From Streptomyces sp. NBC_01549 (GTDB lineage: Bacteria; Actinomycetota; Actinomycetes; Streptomycetales; Streptomycetaceae): DNA of 64,000 bases. The notes under the pieces are model-generated. The model saw only the letters and a program-made list of their open reading frames with translations. It was not told where the DNA came from and searched no databases. Below are positions 56,387 through 64,000 of the stretch, one piece after another. Position numbers and translations under genes: made by a program. Numbering within the stretch: position 1 is the first letter of the stretch; every line of letters begins with the position of its first letter. The stretch lies in contig NZ_JAPEPW010000001.1 of the NCBI RefSeq assembly GCF_026339955.1, positions 6,655,001 through 6,719,000 of the forward strand, read 5' to 3'.

Positions 56387-57481
56387 TCAGATCACCTTGA
56401 GACGGACCAGCGCCCCCAGCGTCAGCGCCCCGGGCAGCAGGGGCACCCAGACCGTGATGATCCGGTACGCCAGCACGACCGCCGTCGCCACGGCCACCGG
56501 GCCGCCCGCCGCCACCAGCGCGACGATCAGCGCCGCCTCCACCGAACCGATGCCGCCCGGCGTGGGCACCATCGCGACGGCCGCCGTCGCCGCCAGATAC
56601 GCGAGAGCCATGTGCAGGGGCGGCACCGCCAGGTCCATCGCCTGACCGACCGCGGTCAGCCCGGCGGCCTGCAGCAGTGGGAAGGCGAGCGAGCCGCCCC
56701 ACAGGGCGAGCGCGCGTGCCGGACGGCAGTGCACGGAGCGGGCCTCGCCGAGCGCGGTGCGCAGGAACGAGAACACGGCCCCGCGCAGCCGTCGTACGAG
56801 AAGAAGCGTGGCCACCACGGCGAGGAGGACCACGCCCACGGCGAGCAGCAAGGGGCCGATCGCACCGGAGGGCAGCAGGGATCCGAGGTGGAGGGCCCCC
56901 GGAAAGGCGATGAGCAGGCCCACCAGCAGGCTCAGCCGGGCGATCGACTCCGCGAGCATGTAGAGGGCGAGCGCGGCGGAGGAGCGGGCGAGCGGGACGC
57001 CGCACACCGTCATGAAACGCAGATTGACCGCGCTGGCGCCGAGACCCGTCGGCAGCAGATGGTTGGCCGCGCCCGCCGCGAACTGGGTGGCGAGCAGCCG
57101 GCGCGCGGGCAGCCGCTGCACGACCGCTCCCTGCCGGGCGGAGGCCGCGGCGACCCAGGTCAGGCAGGTCGCGACGGCCGCCGCCAGCAGCCACGGCCAT
57201 TCGGCCGAGCGCAGATGGCCGAAGCCCTCGACGAGGACCGACCGATGCCGCACCGCGACCACCAGGACGAGGGCGAGCGGGATCAGGCACAGGACCGACC
57301 TGAGCGGGAAGCGTCGGGATCCTTGAGGGAACCCCTGGGGAGGCTTCTGGGGAAGTCGAACCGCTGTCACATCGGGAGAGGTTCTCCACGCCGCGCCAAC
57401 AGGGGGTTGCGGGCGCGCGTCCGGCGGCTGACGTGCCGGGCAAGGTGCGGGAGGGGGCGTCGCCGTCATGGGTGCCGTCAT
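56387..57481 (-). CDS. Flippase-like membrane protein (lysylphosphatidylglycerol synthase TM family)
   Basis: The 364-residue protein has a Pro-rich cytoplasmic N terminus and about eight helices, with the family signatures GAANHLLPTGLGASAVNLRF and VPTPGGIGSVEAALIVALVA plus ALYMLAESIARLSLLVG. Such UPF0104 proteins are thought to be lipid flippases or cell-envelope glycolipid transporters. AAGGAA precedes ATG 57481. Divergent from the ABC exporter at 57605. It is convergent with and 2 bp from the tauD relic. Confidence 0.85.
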   Translation of the reverse strand: MTAPMTATPPPAPCPARQPPDARPQPPVGAAWRTSPDVTAVRLPQKPPQGFPQGSRRFPLRSVLCLIPLALVLVVAVRHRSVLVEGFGHLRSAEWPWLLAAAVATCLTWVAAASARQGAVVQRLPARRLLATQFAAGAANHLLPTGLGASAVNLRFMTVCGVPLARSSAALALYMLAESIARLSLLVGLLIAFPGALHLGSLLPSGAIGPLLLAVGVVLLAVVATLLLVRRLRGAVFSFLRTALGEARSVHCRPARALALWGGSLAFPLLQAAGLTAVGQAMDLAVPPLHMALAYLAATAAVAMVPTPGGIGSVEAALIVALVAAGGPVAVATAVVLAYRIITVWVPLLPGALTLGALVRLKVI

Positions 57482-57604
57482 AGGTTCCTTACTGTGTACT
57501 TCGCCGCGTTCCCCGGCGTGTTCCCGGGCGTTTTGCTCCGTGCGCGGGAATTTCGTCCGGGAGCCGTTGACCTCAACGATGCTTGAGGTCCTACGGTCAC
57601 TTCC

Positions 57605-59584
57605 ATGAGCATGGAGAGCACAGCCTGGACCCAGCTGTACAGCGTCATGAACGCGCAGCAGGAACGCCGCCCCTTCGCCCGCGCGACCCTGCGCCGCATC
57701 GCCGCCTTCGCCCGTCCGCACCGCCGCCGTATCGGCCGGTTCGTGGTCCTCAGCGTGCTGACCGCGCTGCTGGCCGTCGCGACGCCGGTGCTCGCGGGGC
57801 GCGTCGTGGACGCCATCGTGTCCGGCGGCGACGAAAGCACCGTCGTCCGCCTTGCCGTGCTCATCGCACTCATCGCGCTCGCCGAGGCGGCGCTCGGGCT
57901 CCTCGGCCGCTGGCTGTCGGCGACGCTCGGCGAGGGGCTCATCCTCGATCTGCGGACCGCTGTGTTCGATCATGTGCAGCGCATGCCGGTCGCGTTCTTC
58001 ACACGTACCCGTACGGGCGCGCTCGTCAGTCGACTCAACAACGACGTGATCGGCGCCCAACGCGCCTTCAGCAACACACTGTCGGGAGTCGTCAGCAATC
58101 TCGTCACCCTGCTGCTCACCCTCGCCGTCATGCTGACCCTGTCCTGGCAGATCACGCTGCTCGCGCTGGTGCTGCTGCCGGTGTTCGTGGTGCCAGCGCG
58201 GCGGACGGGCAGCCGGATGGCACGCCTGCAGCGGGAGGCGGCGAACCTGAACGCGTCGATGGGTACCCGGATGACCGAGCGGTTCTCCGCGCCCGGCGCC
58301 ACGCTCATCAAGCTCTTCGGGCGGCCCGAGGACGAGTCCGCGGAGTTCGCGGCGCGGGCCCGGCGGGTGCGGGACATCGGGGTGCGTACGGCGATGGCGC
58401 AGTCGGCGTTCATCACGGCCCTCACGCTGGTCTCCGCCCTGGCCCTCGCGCTCGTGTACGGGCTCGGCGGCTGGTTCGCGCTGCGCGGCACCCTGGAACC
58501 GGGCGCCGTCGTCTCACTGGCGCTGCTGCTGACCCGCCTGTACGCGCCGCTCACGTCGCTCGCCGGGGCGCGCGTCGAGGTCATGAGCGCGCTGGTGAGC
58601 TTCGAGCGCGTCTTCGAGGTGCTCGACCTCAAGCCGCTCATCGAGGAGAAACCGGACGCCCGTACGCTCCCGGAGGGCCCGGCGGCCGTGGAGTTCGAGG
58701 ACGTCCGCTTCGCCTACCCCTCCGCCGACAAGGTCTCCCTCGCCTCCCTGGAGGAGGTGGCCGCCCTCGACACCCGGGGCGGAGCCGAGGTCCTGCACGG
58801 CGTCTCCTTCCGCGCCGAACCCGGCCAGACCGTCGCCCTCGTCGGCTCCTCCGGAGCGGGCAAGTCGACCATCGCCCAACTGCTGCCGCGCCTGTACGAC
58901 ACCGACGAGGGCACGGTCCGCATCGGCGGTGTCGACGTCCGCGACCTGAGCGCCGAGTCGATGCGCGAGACCCTCGGCATGGTCACCCAGGACGGACACC
59001 TCTTCCACGACTCGGTACGCGCCAACCTGCTCCTGGCCCGCCCCTCCGCGACCGAGGACGACCTGTGGGACGTACTGCGCAGGTCCCGACTCGAAGACCT
59101 CGTACGCTCCCTGCCGGACGGCCTCGACACCGTGGTCGGTGAGCGCGGCTACCGCCTCTCCGGCGGCGAGCGCCAGCGCATGACCATCGCCCGGCTGCTG
59201 CTCGCCCGCCAGCGCGTCGTCATCCTCGACGAGGCCACCGCCCATCTGGACAACACCTCGGAGGCGGCCGTGCAGGAGGCGCTCACCGAGGCGCTGGAAG
59301 GGCGGACGGCCGTGGTGATCGCCCACCGGCTGTCGACCGTGCGGTCCGCCGACGCGATCCTCGTCGTGGAGGCGGGGCGGATCGTGGAGCGGGGCACGCA
59401 CGAGGAGTTGCTCACGGCGGAGGGACGGTACGCGGAGCTGTACCGGACCCAGTTCAAGAAGGACCGGGAAGTCGGCAAGGGTCGGGAAGTCGGCCAGGAC
59501 CGGGAAGTCAGTAAGGACCACGAAGTCGGTGAGGACCGGGACGGCGTGGCGGAGATCGCCGTCGCGGGTGAGGCGATCGCATAG
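57605..59584 (+). CDS. ABC exporter, fused permease and ATPase, with repeat tail
   Basis: A 659-residue half-transporter. The exporter domain covers about residues 25-330; the ATPase has Walker A GSSGAGKSTIAQ near 413-424, signature YRLSGGERQRMTIARLL near 515, Walker B VILDEATAHLD and IAHRLSTV. The C-terminal 45 residues contain three to four copies of a DREVG-like hexapeptide, from an 18-bp DNA repeat, ending GVAEIAVAGEAIA. All ATPase motifs are canonical so it can be a homodimer. Start ATG 57605 or 57611; ribosome site weak. Confidence 0.9.
   Translation: MSMESTAWTQLYSVMNAQQERRPFARATLRRIAAFARPHRRRIGRFVVLSVLTALLAVATPVLAGRVVDAIVSGGDESTVVRLAVLIALIALAEAALGLLGRWLSATLGEGLILDLRTAVFDHVQRMPVAFFTRTRTGALVSRLNNDVIGAQRAFSNTLSGVVSNLVTLLLTLAVMLTLSWQITLLALVLLPVFVVPARRTGSRMARLQREAANLNASMGTRMTERFSAPGATLIKLFGRPEDESAEFAARARRVRDIGVRTAMAQSAFITALTLVSALALALVYGLGGWFALRGTLEPGAVVSLALLLTRLYAPLTSLAGARVEVMSALVSFERVFEVLDLKPLIEEKPDARTLPEGPAAVEFEDVRFAYPSADKVSLASLEEVAALDTRGGAEVLHGVSFRAEPGQTVALVGSSGAGKSTIAQLLPRLYDTDEGTVRIGGVDVRDLSAESMRETLGMVTQDGHLFHDSVRANLLLARPSATEDDLWDVLRRSRLEDLVRSLPDGLDTVVGERGYRLSGGERQRMTIARLLLARQRVVILDEATAHLDNTSEAAVQEALTEALEGRTAVVIAHRLSTVRSADAILVVEAGRIVERGTHEELLTAEGRYAELYRTQFKKDREVGKGREVGQDREVSKDHEVGEDRDGVAEIAVAGEAIA
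59463..59538 (+). repeat. Degenerate 18-bp tandem repeat in the ABC exporter tail
   Basis: Units like GACCGGGAAGTCGGCAAG recur four times with small changes in 59463-59538 and encode DREVGK, GREVGQ, DREVSK and DHEVGE. The unit number is divisible by three, so copy changes keep the frame. Confidence 0.75.
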
Positions 59585-60307
59585 GACCGTCGGCCGACGC
59601 TCCGTCCCGCCGGATCATCGGACCCGGCGGGGCGGCAGCGAGGTGCTGTCAGTCGGCCGTCGATGAGGTGGCCAAAGCCCTCGCACTTTTGGCGTCGTCC
59701 GGCCCGGTAGGGGGTGCGGGTGCGGATTCCGGTACGGCCGCCGTGCCGATGCCCCAGTCGTCGTCGGGACCGCGGTAGTCCATCGTCACGCAGGAGCAGT
59801 ACGACGACGCTCGCCACGCTCTTTTGAGGCGTGCTCACGCGGCATCCCGCTCCCTCACCCGGCCCGGCGTCGCCCGGCCCCGTTCGACGATGTGAGGGTC
59901 ACGGCCGGGAACGCCGCCGCGGATGGCGCTCGTGCCACCGAGGGCGGACACACAGCGCAGGGCGCGGCAATGGTCCTCGAAGACCGCGGCGTGCGGCCGC
60001 GCCTGCTAGATCAACCAGTGCCAGTCCGCCGGGCCCGGTGCCGGACACCGGTTGCGGTCCTGCAGATCGCCGTACGCGTAGCCGAAAGACAGGGGGCCCG
60101 GCCGCGTCAGCTCGGCGGGGTGACGCCGTACGGTCTGCCGCTCTTGCGCGCCTACGACGGCGAGGGGCCGAGGACGGTCTCGGCATTGTTGTGCACGGAG
60201 TGGGGCGGAGTTGTCGAGTTCTCGACATCCGCGGTGGCTGCCTGGGCGGAACCGGGCGCGAGCGGACCAGATGGCCGCATTGGTCGCAGAGGCGTGAGCA
60301 CGCGACG

Positions 60308-60341
60308 CACTGGCCGGTGTCCTGGAGGACACCGGCCAGTG
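60308..60341. terminator. 15-bp perfect hairpin upstream of the methylase gene
   Basis: CACTGGCCGGTGTCC (60308-60322) pairs exactly with GGACACCGGCCAGTG (60327-60341) over the loop TGGA. It is 135 bp before the methylase start and may insulate it from upstream transcription. Confidence 0.7.
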
Positions 60342-60406
60342 AGCAGGGACGCCTCGGGCACCCTAGAAAATAGCCATAACATTCGGTACACGGGGTAGGT
60401 AATCGC

Positions 60407-60440
60407 ATCCATTGTTAACGCCGTCAACGAATGCATGGAT
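60407..60440. promoter_or_regulatory. Nested palindrome before the methylase gene
   Basis: Outer arms ATCCAT (60407-60412) and ATGGAT (60435-60440) enclose the near-palindrome GTTAACG-C-CGTCAAC (60414-60428). It lies 35 bp before the ATG and might be an operator. Evidence is symmetry alone. Confidence 0.35.
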
Positions 60441-60475
60441 TGAAAGCGGGATGGGCCCTGTGTACGGTTGCCCGT

Positions 60476-62128
60476 ATGACGGACACTCCCGCCCCAGAGG
60501 CCAGCCCGCTGGTCACCGGCTCCGAGATCGCCAGGCTGGCGGGCGTCACCCGCGCCGCCGTCTCGAACTGGCGGCGACGTTACGACGACTTCCCCAAGCC
60601 GACCGGCGGGGGTGCCAACAGTCCGCTGTTCGACCTGGCTGAGGTGCAGGCCTGGCTGGACAGGCAGCGCAAGGGGCAGGAAGTCTCCGTGGAGGTGCAG
60701 CTGTGGCAGGCGCTGCGCGGAGTGTACGGCGACGACATGCTCGGCGGGCTCGTGGATGTCGCCCGTCTCCTCACCGAGGGAGAGGCAGGTGAGGAGCTTC
60801 CGGCGGACGTCGTCCGGCTCGCGCGGGATCTGGCCGAGAGCGGTGGCGTGGCAGAGGCGGTGAGCGCTCTCGCGGAGCGCTTCACTGATTCCGTACGCCG
60901 GGCCGGATCGGACCAGGTCACCTCATCGCGGGTCGTCCGTGCCGTACGCCACTTCGCCGGTGAGGTGGCACCTGACGCGACCCTCTTCGACCCGGCCTGC
61001 GGTATCGGCTCCCTCCTGCTCGCCGTCGGTCCCGAGCAGGGCCCCAGGCGCTGCGGGCAGGAGTCCGACGCCCACAGGGCCACGTTCGCGCAACTGAGGG
61101 CCGACCTCACCGGGCGTATCGGTGTCGGCATCGTCACGGGGGACTCCCTGCGTGGCGACCAGTGGACGGACCTCAAGGCCGACCTGGTTGTCTGCGATCC
61201 CCCAGTCGGTGAACCCGACTGGGGGCGTGAGGATCTGTTGCTCGACTCGCGCTGGGAGTTCGGCACCCCGTCTCGTGCCGAAGGCGAACTCGCCTGGCTG
61301 CAGCACGCCTATGCGCACACCGCGCCCGGCGGTCGTGTCCTCATGGTCCTGCCCGCCTCGGTCGCGTACCGCAAGGCGGGCCGCCGTATCCGCGCCGAGC
61401 TCGTACGACGGGGCGTGCTCACCCAGGTCACCGCCCTTCCGTCCGGCACGGCGGCCTCACATGCCCTTCCGGTCCACCTCTGGCAGCTGCGTCGCCCGCG
61501 GACCCTAGGGGATGCCGTCACCAGTGTCCGCATGGTCGATCTGACGGCGGGCGATCCGGACGGTTCACTGGAACCGGACCCCGAGCAGATGGCGGAAGTT
61601 CCCCTGATCGATCTGCTCGACGATGCCGTGGACCTCACGCCCGCCCGTCATGTCGAGGATTCCCATCGCGACTACGCGGTTGAATATCAGACCTTGCGAC
61701 GGGAGCTGACCGAGCAGGTGAGGCTGTTGGCGGAGTTGCTGCCGGCGTTGGTCGCGGGCGATGGCCTCAGCTCTCTGGATGGACCTACCGTCAGCGTCGC
61801 TGACCTTGCGCGCGCAGGGCTCGTCGAGTATGGCGATCCGGAACCGGTCTCGACCAGCGACCAGCTCGACACCGACTACCTTCAGGGCTTCCTGCGCAGC
61901 GCGGCCAACACACGGCGCTCGACGAGCACCAGCGGCACCTTCCGCCTCGACGGCAAGGGTGCCCGCATCCCGCAGATGGACATCACCGAGCAACGGCGGT
62001 ACGGGGCAGCCTTCCGCGCGCTTCAGGAGTTCGAGGAGCGAGCGCGGAGAGTGGTCGAGCTGAGCCGGGACGCGGCGACACTGGCAAGGGACGGGCTCGG
62101 CAACGGCGCGCTCGCCCCGGAAAGCTGA
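60476..62128 (+). CDS. N-6 DNA methylase-like protein with N-terminal helix-turn-helix
   Basis: The 550-residue protein starts with a MerR-like HTH (LVTGSEIARLAGVTRAAVSN and WRRRYDDFPKPTGGG), followed by a helical segment and a Type I HsdM-like methylase core: LFDPACGIGSLLLAV with motif I near residue 171, and VVCDPPVGEPDWGRED at motif IV near 240. The usual NPPF/NPPY is DPPV, with no aromatic residue, so activity is uncertain. GGRVLMVLPASVAYRKAGRR and the target part follow. No hsdS or hsdR is seen. ATG 60476 is the likely start. It is convergent with a UvrD-like helicase. Confidence 0.82.
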   Translation: MTDTPAPEASPLVTGSEIARLAGVTRAAVSNWRRRYDDFPKPTGGGANSPLFDLAEVQAWLDRQRKGQEVSVEVQLWQALRGVYGDDMLGGLVDVARLLTEGEAGEELPADVVRLARDLAESGGVAEAVSALAERFTDSVRRAGSDQVTSSRVVRAVRHFAGEVAPDATLFDPACGIGSLLLAVGPEQGPRRCGQESDAHRATFAQLRADLTGRIGVGIVTGDSLRGDQWTDLKADLVVCDPPVGEPDWGREDLLLDSRWEFGTPSRAEGELAWLQHAYAHTAPGGRVLMVLPASVAYRKAGRRIRAELVRRGVLTQVTALPSGTAASHALPVHLWQLRRPRTLGDAVTSVRMVDLTAGDPDGSLEPDPEQMAEVPLIDLLDDAVDLTPARHVEDSHRDYAVEYQTLRRELTEQVRLLAELLPALVAGDGLSSLDGPTVSVADLARAGLVEYGDPEPVSTSDQLDTDYLQGFLRSAANTRRSTSTSGTFRLDGKGARIPQMDITEQRRYGAAFRALQEFEERARRVVELSRDAATLARDGLGNGALAPES

Positions 62129-62165
62129 CGGGAAGCGTCACGTCGCTGCCTGTACGCCGATTCGG

Positions 62166-64000
62166 CTACGGCACGAACGAACTGGGCGACCCGCTCCACG
62201 TAACCGCCAACGCCTCCCGCGCACGTGTGCACGCCACGAACAGCAGGCACCGCTCCCGCAGCAGATCCGAGTCGCGCTGCAGCGCGTCCACGGAGGCCGG
62301 TGTCACCTCGCGGGCGAACGGCAGCGCGCTTGCCGTCACTCCCAGGACGGTGACGCAGCGGAACTCCAGCCCCTTCATGGCATGCATGGTGGCAAGCCGC
62401 ACCCGGTCCGCGCCGGGCTCCGGGTTGTCCCTGACCCGGACCACCGGGATCTTGGCGGCTGTCAGCTTGTCGTACGCCTTGTCGAGCAGCACGTTGAAGC
62501 GGGCGCATACCCCTATCTCCGACGGTCGGATGCCTTGGTCGATCCAGCCTTCGACGCGCTCGACGAGCGCCGCGACCTCCGCCTGCTCGGAGCCGTACCC
62601 GTCCACGTGGGGCCTCCGGCCGTGCAGCAGGGAGCGGTAACCGGCCAGGCTGTCGCTTCCCTCGCCGCCCAGATCGTCGACCGACACCGGGCTGAGGATG
62701 CCGGTCGACCAACCGAGGATCTCCTCCGTGGAGCGGTAGTTGATGCGCAGACGGTGGGTGCGGCCGGCCACCGATATGCCCAGGGAGCCGAGCGACACCT
62801 TCGAGTCGTATATGCGCTGGTGCGGGTCGCCTGTGATGAACAGGTCGTCGTTGCCGGGTGCCACCGCGCCGCGCAGGACACGCCACTGCGCGGGGTGCAG
62901 ATCCTGCGCCTCGTCGACCACGACGTGGTCGTGCGTGGGCGCCGACCCGGCCAGGAGGTCGGCCGCACGCGCACAGACCTTCAGATGCGTGGTGGCCTTC
63001 TGAGCGCGCAGCATCGACTCGAACAGCTCGACGGCCGACCACAGTTGGTCGCGTCGCGCCGACGGCAGCGCGCTGCCGCGCCCGCGCCGCAGGGCGACGC
63101 GGTAGGCGTCGAGTGCGCGCAGGTCCTGGGCGAGTATGACGTGTCGGTACTCCTGAGCCAGGAACTGCTCCGTCCACGGCAGCCCCAGTTGCTTGACGAC
63201 GCGCTGCCACAGCTGCCGTTCCTCCCGATCGTTGATGGGGGAGGGGGCCTTGCCGTCGAGGCGGCTCACGACGCCGTGCGCGTAGGCGTTGACCGTCGTC
63301 ACATCGACGCGGCCGAGCAGCGCGTCGTCACCGTCCAGGAGCAGGGACAGGTTCTCGCGCAGTGAGCCGGCCAGGGCGTTCGTGTACGTGGTCAGCAGGA
63401 CGCGGGTGTCGGGCGAGCGCGTGAGGAGATGCTTGACGCGGTGCAGGGCCGCGACCGTCTTGCCCGTGCCGGGACCGCCGGTGATCTGGACCGGGCCGCC
63501 GTACGACACCCGGTAGGCGACCCGGCGCTGCGAAGGGTGCAGGAACACGCGCCAGGCCGAGAACGGCTTCTCCAGGATGTCAGCCAGCTCTTCGGGGCCG
63601 GTGACCAGGGTGATGCGGCTCGTGGTGTTGGCGATGGCGACGGCGAGGCTCTCGTCGGGGTCCGGGCCCGCGTCGACCGGACGGCGGACGGCGACCACGT
63701 CCCGGTACACCTCGGCGGGGCTGAACTCTTCGGCGAGGTACTGGAGCACCTCGCACTGATCCTCCGGCAACAGTGTCTCGAATGCCTTGAGCTGCGCCTT
63801 GTCGACGATCGTCCGCACTGCACGCAACACCTGGTCGTCGATGCCCAGTTCGCGCAGCACGGAGTCCGAGTACTTCGCGAAGAGCAGGGAGTCGGCGGCG
63901 GCAGCCGCCTTTTCCAGGGCCGGGGTCAGCTGCTCGATGGCGACCACGTTACGGACTTCGAGCGCGCGCGTCGCGGAGTTCGTCGTGTACAGCCGCTTGG
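62166..64000 (-). CDS. UvrD/Rep-like DNA helicase, 5' end beyond the window
   Basis: The visible 611 codons carry a superfamily 1 helicase: Walker A QITGGPGTGKTVAALHRVKH, motif Ia LLTTYTNALA, motif II VVVDEAQDLHPAQWRVLRGA, motif III ITGDPHQRIYD, motif IV RINYRSTEEILG, motif V ATMHAMKGLEFRCVTVLG and motif VI FVACTRAREALAV. The frame is open past the GTG at 63947 to the window end, where it reads RLYTTNSATRALEVRN, so the protein begins outside; its extra N-terminal domain may be the RelE-like kind found in such fusions (inference). Convergent with the methylase-like gene. Confidence 0.9.
   Translation of the reverse strand, partial: KRLYTTNSATRALEVRNVVAIEQLTPALEKAAAAADSLLFAKYSDSVLRELGIDDQVLRAVRTIVDKAQLKAFETLLPEDQCEVLQYLAEEFSPAEVYRDVVAVRRPVDAGPDPDESLAVAIANTTSRITLVTGPEELADILEKPFSAWRVFLHPSQRRVAYRVSYGGPVQITGGPGTGKTVAALHRVKHLLTRSPDTRVLLTTYTNALAGSLRENLSLLLDGDDALLGRVDVTTVNAYAHGVVSRLDGKAPSPINDREERQLWQRVVKQLGLPWTEQFLAQEYRHVILAQDLRALDAYRVALRRGRGSALPSARRDQLWSAVELFESMLRAQKATTHLKVCARAADLLAGSAPTHDHVVVDEAQDLHPAQWRVLRGAVAPGNDDLFITGDPHQRIYDSKVSLGSLGISVAGRTHRLRINYRSTEEILGWSTGILSPVSVDDLGGEGSDSLAGYRSLLHGRRPHVDGYGSEQAEVAALVERVEGWIDQGIRPSEIGVCARFNVLLDKAYDKLTAAKIPVVRVRDNPEPGADRVRLATMHAMKGLEFRCVTVLGVTASALPFAREVTPASVDALQRDSDLLRERCLLFVACTRAREALAVTWSGSPSSFVP

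Larger units (their letters stand above)
59585..60475. other. Long region without a confident gene
   Basis: About 890 bp carry no supported gene. On the minus strand a short stretch ending at 60007 reads SFGYAYGDLQDRNRCPAPGP and then ADWHWLI, which could be the tail of a lost gene, but its upstream part is not coding-like. A strong hairpin sits at 60308-60341 and a palindrome at 60407-60440 precedes the methylase gene. Read on both strands; no tRNA fold was found. Confidence 0.5.

Noticed and set aside
59680..59760. Possible tRNA in the gap (minus frame shows a GIRTRT string that sometimes marks mistranslated tRNA genes)
   Set aside because: No cloverleaf could be drawn: no paired acceptor stem and no T-loop consensus.

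Overview
The window is high-GC actinobacterial chromosome, almost certainly Streptomyces. The evidence is the strong G/C third-position bias, a cvn conservon (sensor kinase, Roadblock, DUF742, GTPase), DUF5709 and DUF6397 proteins, a TTA (bldA-type) codon in a transposase, and many GTG/TTG starts behind GGAGG-type ribosome sites. It reads as core-like chromosome with one mobile-element cluster and several patches of gene decay.

Layout. 1-6.8 kb: the 5' end of a PadR regulator, an alpha/beta hydrolase, a methyltransferase, an MHYT membrane sensor, and a complete conservon cvnABCD (2680-6828). 6.9-12.6 kb: a MITE with an IS630-family element abutting it, an F420/PPOX-type oxidoreductase, an orphan Roadblock protein, then two different IS110-family elements in the same orientation. 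12.7-18.1 kb: DUF6397 protein, TesB thioesterase, a DUF3516 helicase and a YdjM-like membrane protein. 18.3-23 kb: zinc-independent L31, DUF5709 protein and a heterodimeric ABC exporter whose two ATPase halves are degenerate in complementary places. 23.3-31 kb: L,D-transpeptidase lipoprotein, a secreted PNGase A-like amidase, a DctA-type symporter, a MarR/ABC exporter divergon, an MltG-like transglycosylase and an FAD monooxygenase.

31-40 kb: a decayed sulfonate locus (ssuA and ssuD tails plus a hexanucleotide array), YjbQ, an alanine-dehydrogenase/PNT-fold enzyme, then a cold-shock pair (CspA with a structured leader, and a DEAD-box RNA helicase), a histone-H1-like DNA-binding protein and a membrane protein. 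39.7-47.3 kb: dienelactone hydrolase, SDR, aldo-keto reductase, a TetR gene with a leaderless-looking promoter and operator, a GT-C-like membrane protein, a class A beta-lactamase-like protein and an MFS transporter. 47.4-52.2 kb: a minus-strand cluster (SMP-30 lactonase, SDR, fold-type III PLP aldolase, SDR) opposite a TetR gene, with a perfect 14-bp inverted repeat between them. 52.3-64 kb: SGNH esterase, CsbD stress protein, GPP34 protein, a hypothetical protein with an expanded Gly-Thr tail, a tauD relic, a flippase-like membrane protein, an ABC exporter, a wHTH plus N-6 DNA methylase protein, and a convergent UvrD-like helicase that runs off the window.

The observations most worth a second look are the two IS110 elements with leaders that could encode bridge RNAs, the IS630 A7 slip site placed directly after a TTA codon, two separate relics of organosulfonate-use genes (ssuAD and tauD), two hexanucleotide arrays, the complementary-degenerate ABC pair, and the methylase-like/helicase pair at the right edge. 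I see no convincing rRNA, tRNA or CRISPR in the window. All calls come from reading the sequence; no database search was run.
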